The notes under the pieces: generated by a model
Told to the model about the DNA's origin: nothing
Seen by the model: only the letters and a program-made list of their open reading frames with translations
The model's database searches: none
Shown here: positions 21,282-29,003 of the stretch, in pieces
Numbering within the stretch: position 1 is the first letter of the stretch
Layout of the letters: every line of letters starts with the position of its first letter
Assembly: GCF_014873755.1 (NCBI RefSeq)
Contig: NZ_JADBEG010000001.1
Location: 4,342,501 to 4,406,500 of the forward strand
From: Amycolatopsis lexingtonensis
GTDB lineage: Bacteria; Actinomycetota; Actinomycetes; Mycobacteriales; Pseudonocardiaceae
Direction of reading: 5' to 3'
DNA length: 64,000 nucleotides
Program-made: the position numbers and the translations under genes

Positions 21282-23081
21282 CTACCAGCGCGTCGGCCAC
21301 ACCACCTGCGCCGAACCCGTACCACGCCGGACCGGTTCCGCCGCCGCCAGCCAGCGGCCGTCGCGCAGGCGCTCCACGCCCGTGGCCGCGCCGATTTCGG
21401 CCGGCGCCGTCGAGAAGCCCTGGCCACGGGCCCGCAGCTCCGCCGTCTCGGGCTGGTCCAGGAACGCCTGCTCGACCTGGGCGGCCGCCGAGTTGCGCTG
21501 CGAAGCGCGCGGGGCCGCGATCGCGTCCTCCAGGGACAGGCCCCGGTCGAGGCGGCCGAGGATCACCTGCAGGGCCGTCGTGATGATCGACGCACCGCCC
21601 GGCGAGCCGGTCGCGAAGAACGGGCGGCCGTGGTCGAGGACGATCGTCGGCGCCATGGACGAGCGCGGCCGCTTGCCGGGGCCCGGCAGGTTCGGGTCGG
21701 GCACGCCCGGCGTCACCGGCGTGAACGAGAAGTCGGTCAGCTCGTTGTTGAGCAGGAACCCGCGGCCCGGCACGACGATGCCGCTGCCGCCCTCCTGCTC
21801 GATCGTCAGCGTGTAGGCGACGACGTTGCCCCACTTGTCGGCGACCGTCAGGTGGGTGGTGTTCTCGCCTTCGTACGGCGTCGGCGCGGCCGTCGTCCCG
21901 GCGGCGCACGGTGTGGGGTGGCGAGGGTCGGCCGGGGCGACCGGGCTGGTCGCGGCCTTGTCCTTCGAGATCAGGCAGGCCCGCGTGTCGGCGAAGCGCT
22001 GGCTGAGCAGCTCGCGCGCCGGGACGTCGACGAACGCCGGGTCGCCGATCCAGCGGTTGCGGTCGGCGAAGGCGAACCGGGTCGACTCGAGGAAGTACTG
22101 CAGGTAGTCGGCCTTGCTCGCGTGCTTCAGGTCGAAGTTCTCGAGGATGTTGAGCGCCTCGGCGACGGTCAGCCCGCCGGACGACGGCGCCGGCATGCCG
22201 TAGACGTCGAGGCCGTGGTAGCTGGTGTGCGTCGGGCGGCGCTCGATCACGTCGTAGGCGGCGAGGTCGGCGGTGGTGAGCTTGCCGGGCCGGACGTTCA
22301 GCGTCGAGGCTGGATCCACCGGAGGCTGCTGCACGGTCTTGGCGATGTCCGCGCCGATCGGGCCGTCGTAGAGCGCGTCGACGCCGTGGCGTTCCAGCTG
22401 CGCGTACGTCGCGGCCAGGTCGGGGTTCTTGAAGACCGTGCCGGGCACCGGCGGCGCACCGCCCGGCAGGTAGAGCGAGCGCGTCGACGGGAACGCCGAG
22501 AACCGCGCGGCGTTGTTCGCGATCTGCGTCTGGAACGTCGAGTCGACGACGAAGCCGTTGCGCGCGAGGTTCTCCGCGGGCTTCAGCGACTTCGCCAGCG
22601 AGCGCGTGCCCCACTTGCGCAGCGCCTCGGACCAGGTCGCCGGCGTGCCGGGCACCCCGACGCTCAACCCGCTGGTGACCGCGTCGGCGAACGGCAGCGG
22701 CTTGCCGTTCTCGACGAACAGGTTCTCGTCGGCGGTCGCCGGCGCGGTTTCGCGGCCGTCCAAGGTGTGCACGCGGTGCGTCGCGGCGTCGTAGTAGACG
22801 AAGAACCCGCCCCCGCCGACCCCGGCGGAGAACGGGTCGGTGACCCCGAGCGCGGCGGCGACCGCGACCGCCGCGTCGACGGCGTTCCCGCCGTCGCGCA
22901 GGACCTGGGTGCCGATCGCGGTGGCGTCGGCGTCGATGCTGGCCACGGCCCCGCCGAAGCCGACGGCGACCGGCGACTTGGGGGTGGGGGTGGCCGCGGA
23001 AGCGGGCCCGCTCGCGACGGTGGTGACGAGCGCGGCGGCAGCGGCGATGACGAGGGTTCGGCGGCATCTGAGCGCGGGCAT
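21282..23081 (-). CDS. ggt: secreted gamma-glutamyltransferase
   Basis: 599 residues, Ntn-hydrolase family. A signal peptide (about 1-29) precedes the large subunit with VASIDADATAIGTQVLRDGGNAVDAAVA and GVGGGGFFVYYD. The autocleavage site and nucleophile is the first Thr of the small subunit in NTTHLTVADKWGNVVAYT, followed by PGGASIITTALQVILG. It hydrolyses or transfers the gamma-glutamyl group of glutathione-like peptides. The start is ATG at 23081; it is divergent from the lysozyme gene and followed by the 87-bp repeat. Confidence 0.94.
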   Translation of the reverse strand: MPALRCRRTLVIAAAAALVTTVASGPASAATPTPKSPVAVGFGGAVASIDADATAIGTQVLRDGGNAVDAAVAVAAALGVTDPFSAGVGGGGFFVYYDAATHRVHTLDGRETAPATADENLFVENGKPLPFADAVTSGLSVGVPGTPATWSEALRKWGTRSLAKSLKPAENLARNGFVVDSTFQTQIANNAARFSAFPSTRSLYLPGGAPPVPGTVFKNPDLAATYAQLERHGVDALYDGPIGADIAKTVQQPPVDPASTLNVRPGKLTTADLAAYDVIERRPTHTSYHGLDVYGMPAPSSGGLTVAEALNILENFDLKHASKADYLQYFLESTRFAFADRNRWIGDPAFVDVPARELLSQRFADTRACLISKDKAATSPVAPADPRHPTPCAAGTTAAPTPYEGENTTHLTVADKWGNVVAYTLTIEQEGGSGIVVPGRGFLLNNELTDFSFTPVTPGVPDPNLPGPGKRPRSSMAPTIVLDHGRPFFATGSPGGASIITTALQVILGRLDRGLSLEDAIAAPRASQRNSAAAQVEQAFLDQPETAELRARGQGFSTAPAEIGAATGVERLRDGRWLAAAEPVRRGTGSAQVVWPTRW

Positions 23082-23287
23082 GCGGGCGAGTCTGCCTCTT
23101 GGCTTCCCCCGCTACAAGACGCCAACAGGGCCGATACACCCGTTTCGTCAGCTTTTCACACAGTTCAGGGGTTCCGGAAATTAAATCACATGGAGCAGTG
23201 ACGTTGCCGGACCTGCTGTAACAGAATCGTGCGGCGCGGCCCTGCACAGCCGCGCACAGCGAGGGCAACCGGAAGGAACAACTCAAG

Positions 23288-24103
23288 ATGACTGCACCAC
23301 GACCGTGGCGCCGCCTGCTCGGCGCCGCACTCGCGGTCTCGACCTCCCTGCTGGTCGCGACCGCCACCGGCGCCGAGGCATCGCCGCCGCTCCCCCAGCA
23401 AGACGCCACCGGCAACCACGAAATGGGGGCGGCGATCCGCGCCCACGACGGGGTGGCCCCGGCCGGCCTCGCGCCGGCGTCGGTGGACTCGAGCGTCCCC
23501 GGCATCGATGTAAGCGCTTACCAGGGCAACGTCAACTGGGCTTCGTACTGGAGCGCGGGCAAGAAGTTCGCCTACGTCAAGGCGACCGAGGGCACCGGCT
23601 ACACGAACGCGTACTTCAGCCAGCAGTACACCGGTTCGTACAACGTCGGCATGATCCGCGGCGCGTACCACTACGGCCGCCCGGACACCTCGGGCGGCGC
23701 GGCCCAGGCCGACTACTTCGTCGCCCACGGCGGCGGCTGGTCGAAGGACGGCAAGACGCTCCCGGGCACGCTCGACATCGAATGGGGGCCGAACAACGCC
23801 TGCTACGGCAAGACGCCGTCGCAGATGGTGGCGTGGATCAAGGCGTTCAGCGACGAGTACCACGCGAAGACGACCCGCTGGCCGGTGATCTACACGGCGA
23901 CGAGCTGGTGGAGCCAGTGCACCGGCAACACCGGCGACTTCAGCTCGACGAACCCGCTGTGGGTGGCGCGCTACGCGTCCACGGTGGGCACGCTGCCGTA
24001 CAACTGGGGCTTCTACACGTTCTGGCAGTACAGCTCCTCGCCGATCGACCAAGACACCTTCAGCGCGGACATCACGCGCCTGAAGGTGCTGGCGACCGGC
24101 TGA
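23288..24103 (+). CDS. secreted GH25 lysozyme (N-acetylmuramidase)
   Basis: 271 residues with a GGAAGGAAC ribosome site before ATG 23288. A signal peptide (about 1-31) and short propeptide are followed by the GH25 barrel: GIDVSAYQGNVNW (Asp74), FAYVKATEGTGYTNAYF, and TLDIEWG with catalytic Asp163 and Glu165; it ends with WQYSSSPIDQDTFSAD. It cleaves the glycan strands of peptidoglycan. The 3' half of this gene recurs in decayed form at 30317-30512. Confidence 0.95.
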   Translation: MTAPRPWRRLLGAALAVSTSLLVATATGAEASPPLPQQDATGNHEMGAAIRAHDGVAPAGLAPASVDSSVPGIDVSAYQGNVNWASYWSAGKKFAYVKATEGTGYTNAYFSQQYTGSYNVGMIRGAYHYGRPDTSGGAAQADYFVAHGGGWSKDGKTLPGTLDIEWGPNNACYGKTPSQMVAWIKAFSDEYHAKTTRWPVIYTATSWWSQCTGNTGDFSSTNPLWVARYASTVGTLPYNWGFYTFWQYSSSPIDQDTFSADITRLKVLATG

Positions 24104-24182
24104 TCCCGACTTAAAGGGGTTACGCGGGTGGCGCGGTCGGCGGAAGACTCGACCGCGTCACCCACGCCGTGGAGGGAACCCC

Positions 24183-25532
24183 GTGCGCCTGACCGCCCTG
24201 CTCCCCCTGCTCGCCGCCGTCCCGCTCTTCGCGCTCCCCGGCACGGCCGTGGCCGCGCCCGGCTGCTTCGACCCGGCCGCGCCGCTGACCGTGGAAGAAC
24301 AACGCCTGACCGCGACCCTGCCGGCGGGCGGTCCCGCCGTCGGGCCCGAACTCGTCCGGCTGGCCGGGCTCGACCCGCTCGTCGCCGAGGTGAAGCACGA
24401 TCTCTGCGCGGCGCGCACCCCGCGCCGGGCCGAGCGCCTGGTCACGCAGGCGGGCGACCGGCTGTGGCGCACAGCCGTCGACCGCGCCCAGGGCCGCCGT
24501 CCCGACCTCGGCACGCTCGACCGCTTCGACGACCGGCCGCTGTACTGGGCGAGGCTGCAGCTGAGCAGCGCGATCCGGCAGTGGCGGCCGACATTCGGAT
24601 TGCCCGACCGGGCGGCCCTGCTCACGGCGTTCGACCGGGGCTCCCGCGGCCTGGACGACGTCCGCTTCCCGCTCGGCAAAACGCGGCGGGTCATGGTGAG
24701 CGGCTTCGACCCGTTCCAGCTGGACGGCCGCGGCCTCTCGATTTCGAACCCCGCCGGGGCGTCGGCGCTTCAGCTCGACGGCCGCGTCCTCGACACGCCG
24801 TCGGGCCCCGCGGTGGTCCAGGCGGTGAGTTTCCCGGTGGTGTGGGGCTACTTCGACGACGGCATCGTCGAAGCGGCGTACGGCTCCGCGCTGCGCGACC
24901 GCGCGCGGCGCCCGGACGTCGTGCTGACGATCAGCCAGGGCCGCCCGGGCCGCTTCGACGTCGAACGCTGGGCGGGCGCTTGGCGCGGCGGCTTCCCGGA
25001 CAACAACAACGTTTCGGTGACCGGCGGGATCCCGCCGGCCGCGGGCTGGCCACAGCCGGACGTCCAGTTCATCGAGACGACGCTGCCGTACTCGCGGATG
25101 CTCGCGGTGCCGGGTGCGTACCCGGTGAACTTCAACCAGGCGTTCTGCGTGTGGCCGGACTCTTCGCACCCGGGTACCGGGACGGAGGTGTGCCGTTCGG
25201 ACGCCCCGGCCCCCGGCGAAATCGCGGCTTCGGGCGGCGGCGGGAACTACCTGTCGAACGAGTCCATGTTCCGGGCGAACCGGGTCCGGCTGGGACTGGG
25301 CCTGACGTCGGTGGCGGGCGGGCACCTGCACACGCCGGTTTTGGGCCAACCGGCCGATCCGGCGGCGCTGACGGACCCGGCGTTCGAGTCCCGCCGCCAG
25401 GCGATCGCGGCCCAGGTGATCGCGTTGACTGCAGCGGCGGCGGGCGGCCCGGACGCGGGAATCCAGCCGCGGCAGGCGGAATCCCCGCGAGCGGCGCTGG
25501 AGTCCTTGCCGGGCACGGTGTTGAGCCGCTGA
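24183..25532 (+). CDS. secreted pyroglutamyl-peptidase-I-like protein with Ser at the catalytic Cys position
   Basis: 449 residues with a signal peptide (about 1-25). The C-terminal half follows the C15 peptidase: VMVSGFDPFQ at 170, SNPAGASAL, Glu261 in GRPGRFDVERWAG, and His383 in GGHLHTP. The family's active Cys motif (SAGTYLCN-like) reads GGGNYLSNESMF, with Ser358. The N-terminal 160 residues have no recognised domain. It may be an inactive or altered hydrolase. There are 79 bp from the lysozyme gene, so possible cotranscription. Confidence 0.75.
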   Translation: MRLTALLPLLAAVPLFALPGTAVAAPGCFDPAAPLTVEEQRLTATLPAGGPAVGPELVRLAGLDPLVAEVKHDLCAARTPRRAERLVTQAGDRLWRTAVDRAQGRRPDLGTLDRFDDRPLYWARLQLSSAIRQWRPTFGLPDRAALLTAFDRGSRGLDDVRFPLGKTRRVMVSGFDPFQLDGRGLSISNPAGASALQLDGRVLDTPSGPAVVQAVSFPVVWGYFDDGIVEAAYGSALRDRARRPDVVLTISQGRPGRFDVERWAGAWRGGFPDNNNVSVTGGIPPAAGWPQPDVQFIETTLPYSRMLAVPGAYPVNFNQAFCVWPDSSHPGTGTEVCRSDAPAPGEIAASGGGGNYLSNESMFRANRVRLGLGLTSVAGGHLHTPVLGQPADPAALTDPAFESRRQAIAAQVIALTAAAAGGPDAGIQPRQAESPRAALESLPGTVLSR

Positions 25533-25560
25533 GCACGATCCCTCATTGTGCGCACGAGTC

Positions 25561-25576
25561 GTGAAGGGTATATCAC
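25561..25576. promoter_or_regulatory. possible Crp/Fnr-type palindrome before the regulator gene
   Basis: GTGA and TCAC half-sites flank an 8-base centre just upstream of the preferred start. The canonical CRP spacing is six, so this is only a weak candidate for autoregulation. Confidence 0.25.
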
Positions 25577-25581
25577 CAAGT

Positions 25582-26232
25582 GTGACACGAGGGTTTCGCG
25601 CGCTTCTGGGTGACGATCGCTGGACCGGACTCCTGGAATATGGGGTCGAGCAGGTGTACCCGCCGGGTCGCTGCCTGTTCCGGCAAGGTGATCCGGGCTC
25701 AGCGGTCCTCGCCCTGGTTTCGGGACGCGTCAAGGTCCTCGGTGCCGAACCCGACGGCGGGCAACTGCTGATCACGTTGCGCGGAGCCGGCGACCTGATC
25801 GGCGAGGTCGCCGCCCGGCGGTTGTCCAAGCGCACTGCCACCGTCGAAACGATCGATCACTGCACGGCACGAGTGCTTTCCGTCGACCGGTTCAACGCCT
25901 TCCTGAACCGGCACGACGGACACTCGGTGCTCACCGACTACTTGGTCACCAAGCTTTCCCAGACGGTGCCCTACCAGGTGGAACTCGTGCACTTCAGCCC
26001 CGAACGCAAGATCGCGCGGTTGCTCCTGGAGGTCGTGGCCCTCGCCGACCGGTCCTCGGCCAACCCACACCACATTCCCTTCTCCCAGCGGGAAGTCGCC
26101 GACGCACTGGGCATGGCTCGCAGCACTGTCGCCCTGCACCTCCAGCGGCTCCGCGAGATCGGTGCGCTTCGATCCGGACCGCGACTCGCGGTCTCCGACC
26201 TCGACACACTGAAAATCTCCGCCGGAGTGTGA
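25582..26232 (+). CDS. Crp/Fnr-family transcriptional regulator
   Basis: 216 residues. The cyclic-nucleotide-binding beta-roll (about 20-130) contains YPPGRCLFRQGDPGSAVLALVSGRVKVL and a shortened phosphate-binding cassette (GDLIGEVAARRLSKRTATVE). The winged helix near 160-205 is of HTH_Crp type (FSQREVADALGMARSTVALHLQRLREIG). The start is uncertain: GTG 25582 is preferred (AAGGG site upstream), with GTG 25561 and TTG 25546 also in frame. Pairing with the cyclase-like gene 93 bp downstream suggests that it senses a cyclic nucleotide made by that neighbour or controls the cassette. Ligand binding is inferred. Confidence 0.88.
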   Translation: MTRGFRALLGDDRWTGLLEYGVEQVYPPGRCLFRQGDPGSAVLALVSGRVKVLGAEPDGGQLLITLRGAGDLIGEVAARRLSKRTATVETIDHCTARVLSVDRFNAFLNRHDGHSVLTDYLVTKLSQTVPYQVELVHFSPERKIARLLLEVVALADRSSANPHHIPFSQREVADALGMARSTVALHLQRLREIGALRSGPRLAVSDLDTLKISAGV

Positions 26233-26325
26233 CGCACGCCACTTTCCAACTGTCCGACGCCGGACAACGCACGTTCGCGAATCTCGACACCCTCGTCCTC
26301 GAAGCTCGACGACGAGGAGAAGCAA

Positions 26326-27126
26326 GTGACGCGAACACCCACCGAACTGCCTCCCTACCGGGCCCTGCTCGCCGTGGACATCCGGGACTTCAGCGGGACC
26401 CTCGCGAGGGACCACGCCCGGATCACCGATGCGGTGCCGACCATCCTGCGTTCCGCGTTCCAGCGGTGCGGGCTCGCCGAGACGTGGCAGGAGATGCGGT
26501 TCGGCTTCGGCACCGGCGACGGCTACGCACTCGGCCTTTCCTCGGCCGCGTTGCCCTTCCTGCTGAACCCGTTCCTCCCGGCGCTGCAGGAGGAACTCGT
26601 CTACCGCGACGAGGTGAACGCCGATCCGGTGCCGTTGCGGATGCGCGTCAGCATCCACGTCGGCCCGGTGACGGATTCGGGACAGGGGCTGCTCAGTGAA
26701 GGCAGCGGAACCGCTCGCATCGAAACCCACCGGCTGCTCGACGCGGCGCCGGTGCGCGAGCTGCTGAACCGGTCCGGTCCCATGACCCGGGTCGCGGCGA
26801 TCGTGTCCGCCCGAGCGTACGAAGACGCCGTGCTCTCGGGGTATGCGGCGGACGCACCCGAGCACTACGTGCCCGCGCCGGTGGAGGTCAAGAAGCTGGT
26901 CGACACCGGCTACCTCCGGGTGCCGTCCCCCAGCGGGGACCTGCTTCGCGATGGGTTCCTGCCCCGCATCACCGACCCCGCGGTCGTCGGGGACGAAGGC
27001 CACCGCGACAGCGGAGCGGACCGGTCGGGGGAAGCAGCCCGGAACACGTACACCTTCCACGGTCCCGGCTTCGTCCACGGGGGCACCGGAGACCAGCACA
27101 ACGAACCCGACTTCACCAAGCCGTGA
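26326..27126 (+). CDS. class III nucleotide-cyclase-like protein
   Basis: 266 residues from GTG 26326, with GAGGAGAAG upstream. The fold pattern of the cyclase homology domain is visible: LLAVDIRDFSG (metal Asp18), FGFGTGDGYALG (second metal Asp65) and LRMRVSIHVGPV. The stretch GTARIETHRLLDA aligns with the usual VNxAxR segment, keeping Arg136 but with Glu where the transition-state Asn is expected. The last 25 residues carry GPGFVHGGTGDQHN, repeated near the start of the next protein. It could make a cyclic nucleotide or be a degenerate sensor. The stop overlaps the next start (GTGA). Confidence 0.7.
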   Translation: MTRTPTELPPYRALLAVDIRDFSGTLARDHARITDAVPTILRSAFQRCGLAETWQEMRFGFGTGDGYALGLSSAALPFLLNPFLPALQEELVYRDEVNADPVPLRMRVSIHVGPVTDSGQGLLSEGSGTARIETHRLLDAAPVRELLNRSGPMTRVAAIVSARAYEDAVLSGYAADAPEHYVPAPVEVKKLVDTGYLRVPSPSGDLLRDGFLPRITDPAVVGDEGHRDSGADRSGEAARNTYTFHGPGFVHGGTGDQHNEPDFTKP

Positions 27127-29003
27127 TCACCGTGCCGAGCACCTACACGTTCGAAGGCCCGGGTTTCGTCCACGGCGGCACCGGAGACCAGCACAACCAC
27201 TTCGTCCTCGAGATGCGGCGACGGCGACCCGCGCAGTTCGTGGCGGGGGAACACATCAAGTGGCTCGCCGAGCGGTTCGTCTGGCCCGCACCGCTCGGCC
27301 GGCGCGCGTTGCGGGACTCGCGCACCCTCGTCCTCACCGGTCCAGAGGGCTCGGGCCGCCGCAGCGCCGCGCTGATGTGCCTCACCGAGCAGGCGACGCT
27401 GGACGCCGGACGCCTGCGCGAGCTTTCCGACCGCAGCGAAGACGACGGACCCGCCTTGGATCCGGCCGACATCAGGCCGGGTGAACGCCTGCTCCTCGAC
27501 CTCACGCACACCGACGACCACCACGTCCGCGAACTCCGCCGCGAACTCGAAGGGTTCCGCGCCGCCGTGGACGACCAGGACGCCCGGCTCGTCGTGGTGA
27601 TCCGGCGTGAGCAACGGATCCTGTTGCCCGAATCGCTCATCGCCACGGTCATCCCGATCGACCGGCCGTCGGGACCCGAGGTGTTCGAGGCGTACCTGTC
27701 CGCCGAAGGTCTTTCCCTGCCCAAGCCGCTTCCGCCGCTCGACGCCCCCGCTCCGTTCCTGGCGACGTCACCCATGCGCGAAGTCGTCGAACTGGCTTCG
27801 TTGACCACGGCGGTGGCTCGCAGAACCGGACGTGGCACGCTCGCCGAGTGGGCACGAGAAGCCGTGGCCGCGCACTCCGAGCGAGGCGAGCAAGCCGCCG
27901 CTCTGTTCCGCGAGCACCAGGATCCCGTCCTCCGGGCGCTCCTGGTGGTATCGGCGTTCCTCCCGGGCGCGACGCTGGACGCGATGGTCGAGGCCGAAGG
28001 CGCTTTCAGCCGGCTCGTGAACCTTCCCCGCGAGGAGAAGCACGTTCTCGACGGGGCTTATCTCGCCGAGCGGATGGCGATGGTCCGGCTCCACACCGAC
28101 GGCCGCAAAGCCGTCGAATTCAAGGACCTGGCCCTGGACAAGGCCGTGCGAACGCACTTCTGGACCTACTTCCCCGAACTGCGCGACAAGATGTCCGAGT
28201 GGGTGGCGGTGGTGACCGCGCTTCCCAATGTCGGTATGCCCGCTGCCTCGGCCCTCGCGGACCACTACGCGGACCAAGTCCTGACGACGGGCCCGGTCTC
28301 GCCCCTCCAGGACCTCGCACGCCGGTGGTCCGCGAACGACGGCCAGAAGGTCCTCGCCCTCCAGGTGCTGGACGCCGGCCTGCAACACAGCACCTACTCG
28401 CCGGAGTTCCGCAAGTTCGTCTACCACCGGGCCAAGAACCCGAACACCGAAGCCGGCTTCGCCGAAGTGCTGATCGAAGCGTGCACCGAAACGATCGCCC
28501 CGGAGCGGCCGACCCAGGCGATGGTGCGCCTGCACTACTTCACCGGGCACAGCAACCCTTCCGTCCGGGCTCTGGCACACCGGCGCCTGCTCGCCCTCGT
28601 CAGTGCGCGGGGTTTCGAGCGATGGCTGCTCCACCGCTTGGCCACCGTCAGTCCGCGGCCGACGGACAGTGCGCTCCTGCTGGCGCTGGACATCCCCGCC
28701 CGGCTCGCCGCCGAACGCAGCGCCAAGACCAACCTCCGCGTCCTTTGGCACCGGCTGCTCGCGGAAGGGATCAGCACGTTGCCCGAGGCGCCGGTGCAAC
28801 GCTGGCTCGACCAGCACCCCGCCTTGCTCGTCGAAGCGTGTGATGGGCAGGTACGCCTGCTCAGCACGCTGTACGCGTTCGCCCGTGACCAGGTGGACCG
28901 TGCGGTCGACGGTGAAGCGCGGCAGGTCCGGCGGGAAAGCGCCTTGACGCTCCAACACTTCATCGATGCCGCAATGGCACCCGTCCAGCCCGAGGAGCTG
29001 TGA
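27123..29003 (+). CDS. P-loop NTPase-like protein with degenerate Walker A
   Basis: 626 residues from GTG 27123, overlapping the cyclase-like gene by four bases. The N-terminus has YTFEGPGFVHGGTGDQHN, shared with the preceding protein. LVLTGPEGSGRRSA (about 70-82) is a Walker A with Arg instead of Lys; RLLLDLT (Asp126) looks like Walker B and ARLVVVIRREQRIL like sensor 1. The rest (about 180-626) is alpha-helical without a recognised domain. It resembles STAND-type or AAA-like proteins of actinobacterial signalling and conflict loci, but the exact family is unknown to me. Confidence 0.6.
   Translation: MITVPSTYTFEGPGFVHGGTGDQHNHFVLEMRRRRPAQFVAGEHIKWLAERFVWPAPLGRRALRDSRTLVLTGPEGSGRRSAALMCLTEQATLDAGRLRELSDRSEDDGPALDPADIRPGERLLLDLTHTDDHHVRELRRELEGFRAAVDDQDARLVVVIRREQRILLPESLIATVIPIDRPSGPEVFEAYLSAEGLSLPKPLPPLDAPAPFLATSPMREVVELASLTTAVARRTGRGTLAEWAREAVAAHSERGEQAAALFREHQDPVLRALLVVSAFLPGATLDAMVEAEGAFSRLVNLPREEKHVLDGAYLAERMAMVRLHTDGRKAVEFKDLALDKAVRTHFWTYFPELRDKMSEWVAVVTALPNVGMPAASALADHYADQVLTTGPVSPLQDLARRWSANDGQKVLALQVLDAGLQHSTYSPEFRKFVYHRAKNPNTEAGFAEVLIEACTETIAPERPTQAMVRLHYFTGHSNPSVRALAHRRLLALVSARGFERWLLHRLATVSPRPTDSALLLALDIPARLAAERSAKTNLRVLWHRLLAEGISTLPEAPVQRWLDQHPALLVEACDGQVRLLSTLYAFARDQVDRAVDGEARQVRRESALTLQHFIDAAMAPVQPEEL

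Noticed and set aside
23082..23287. Possible c-di-AMP (ydaO-type) riboswitch before the GH25 lysozyme gene
   Set aside because: Cell-wall hydrolase genes of actinobacteria often have one, but the leader here is short and lacks the conserved ydaO core sequences.
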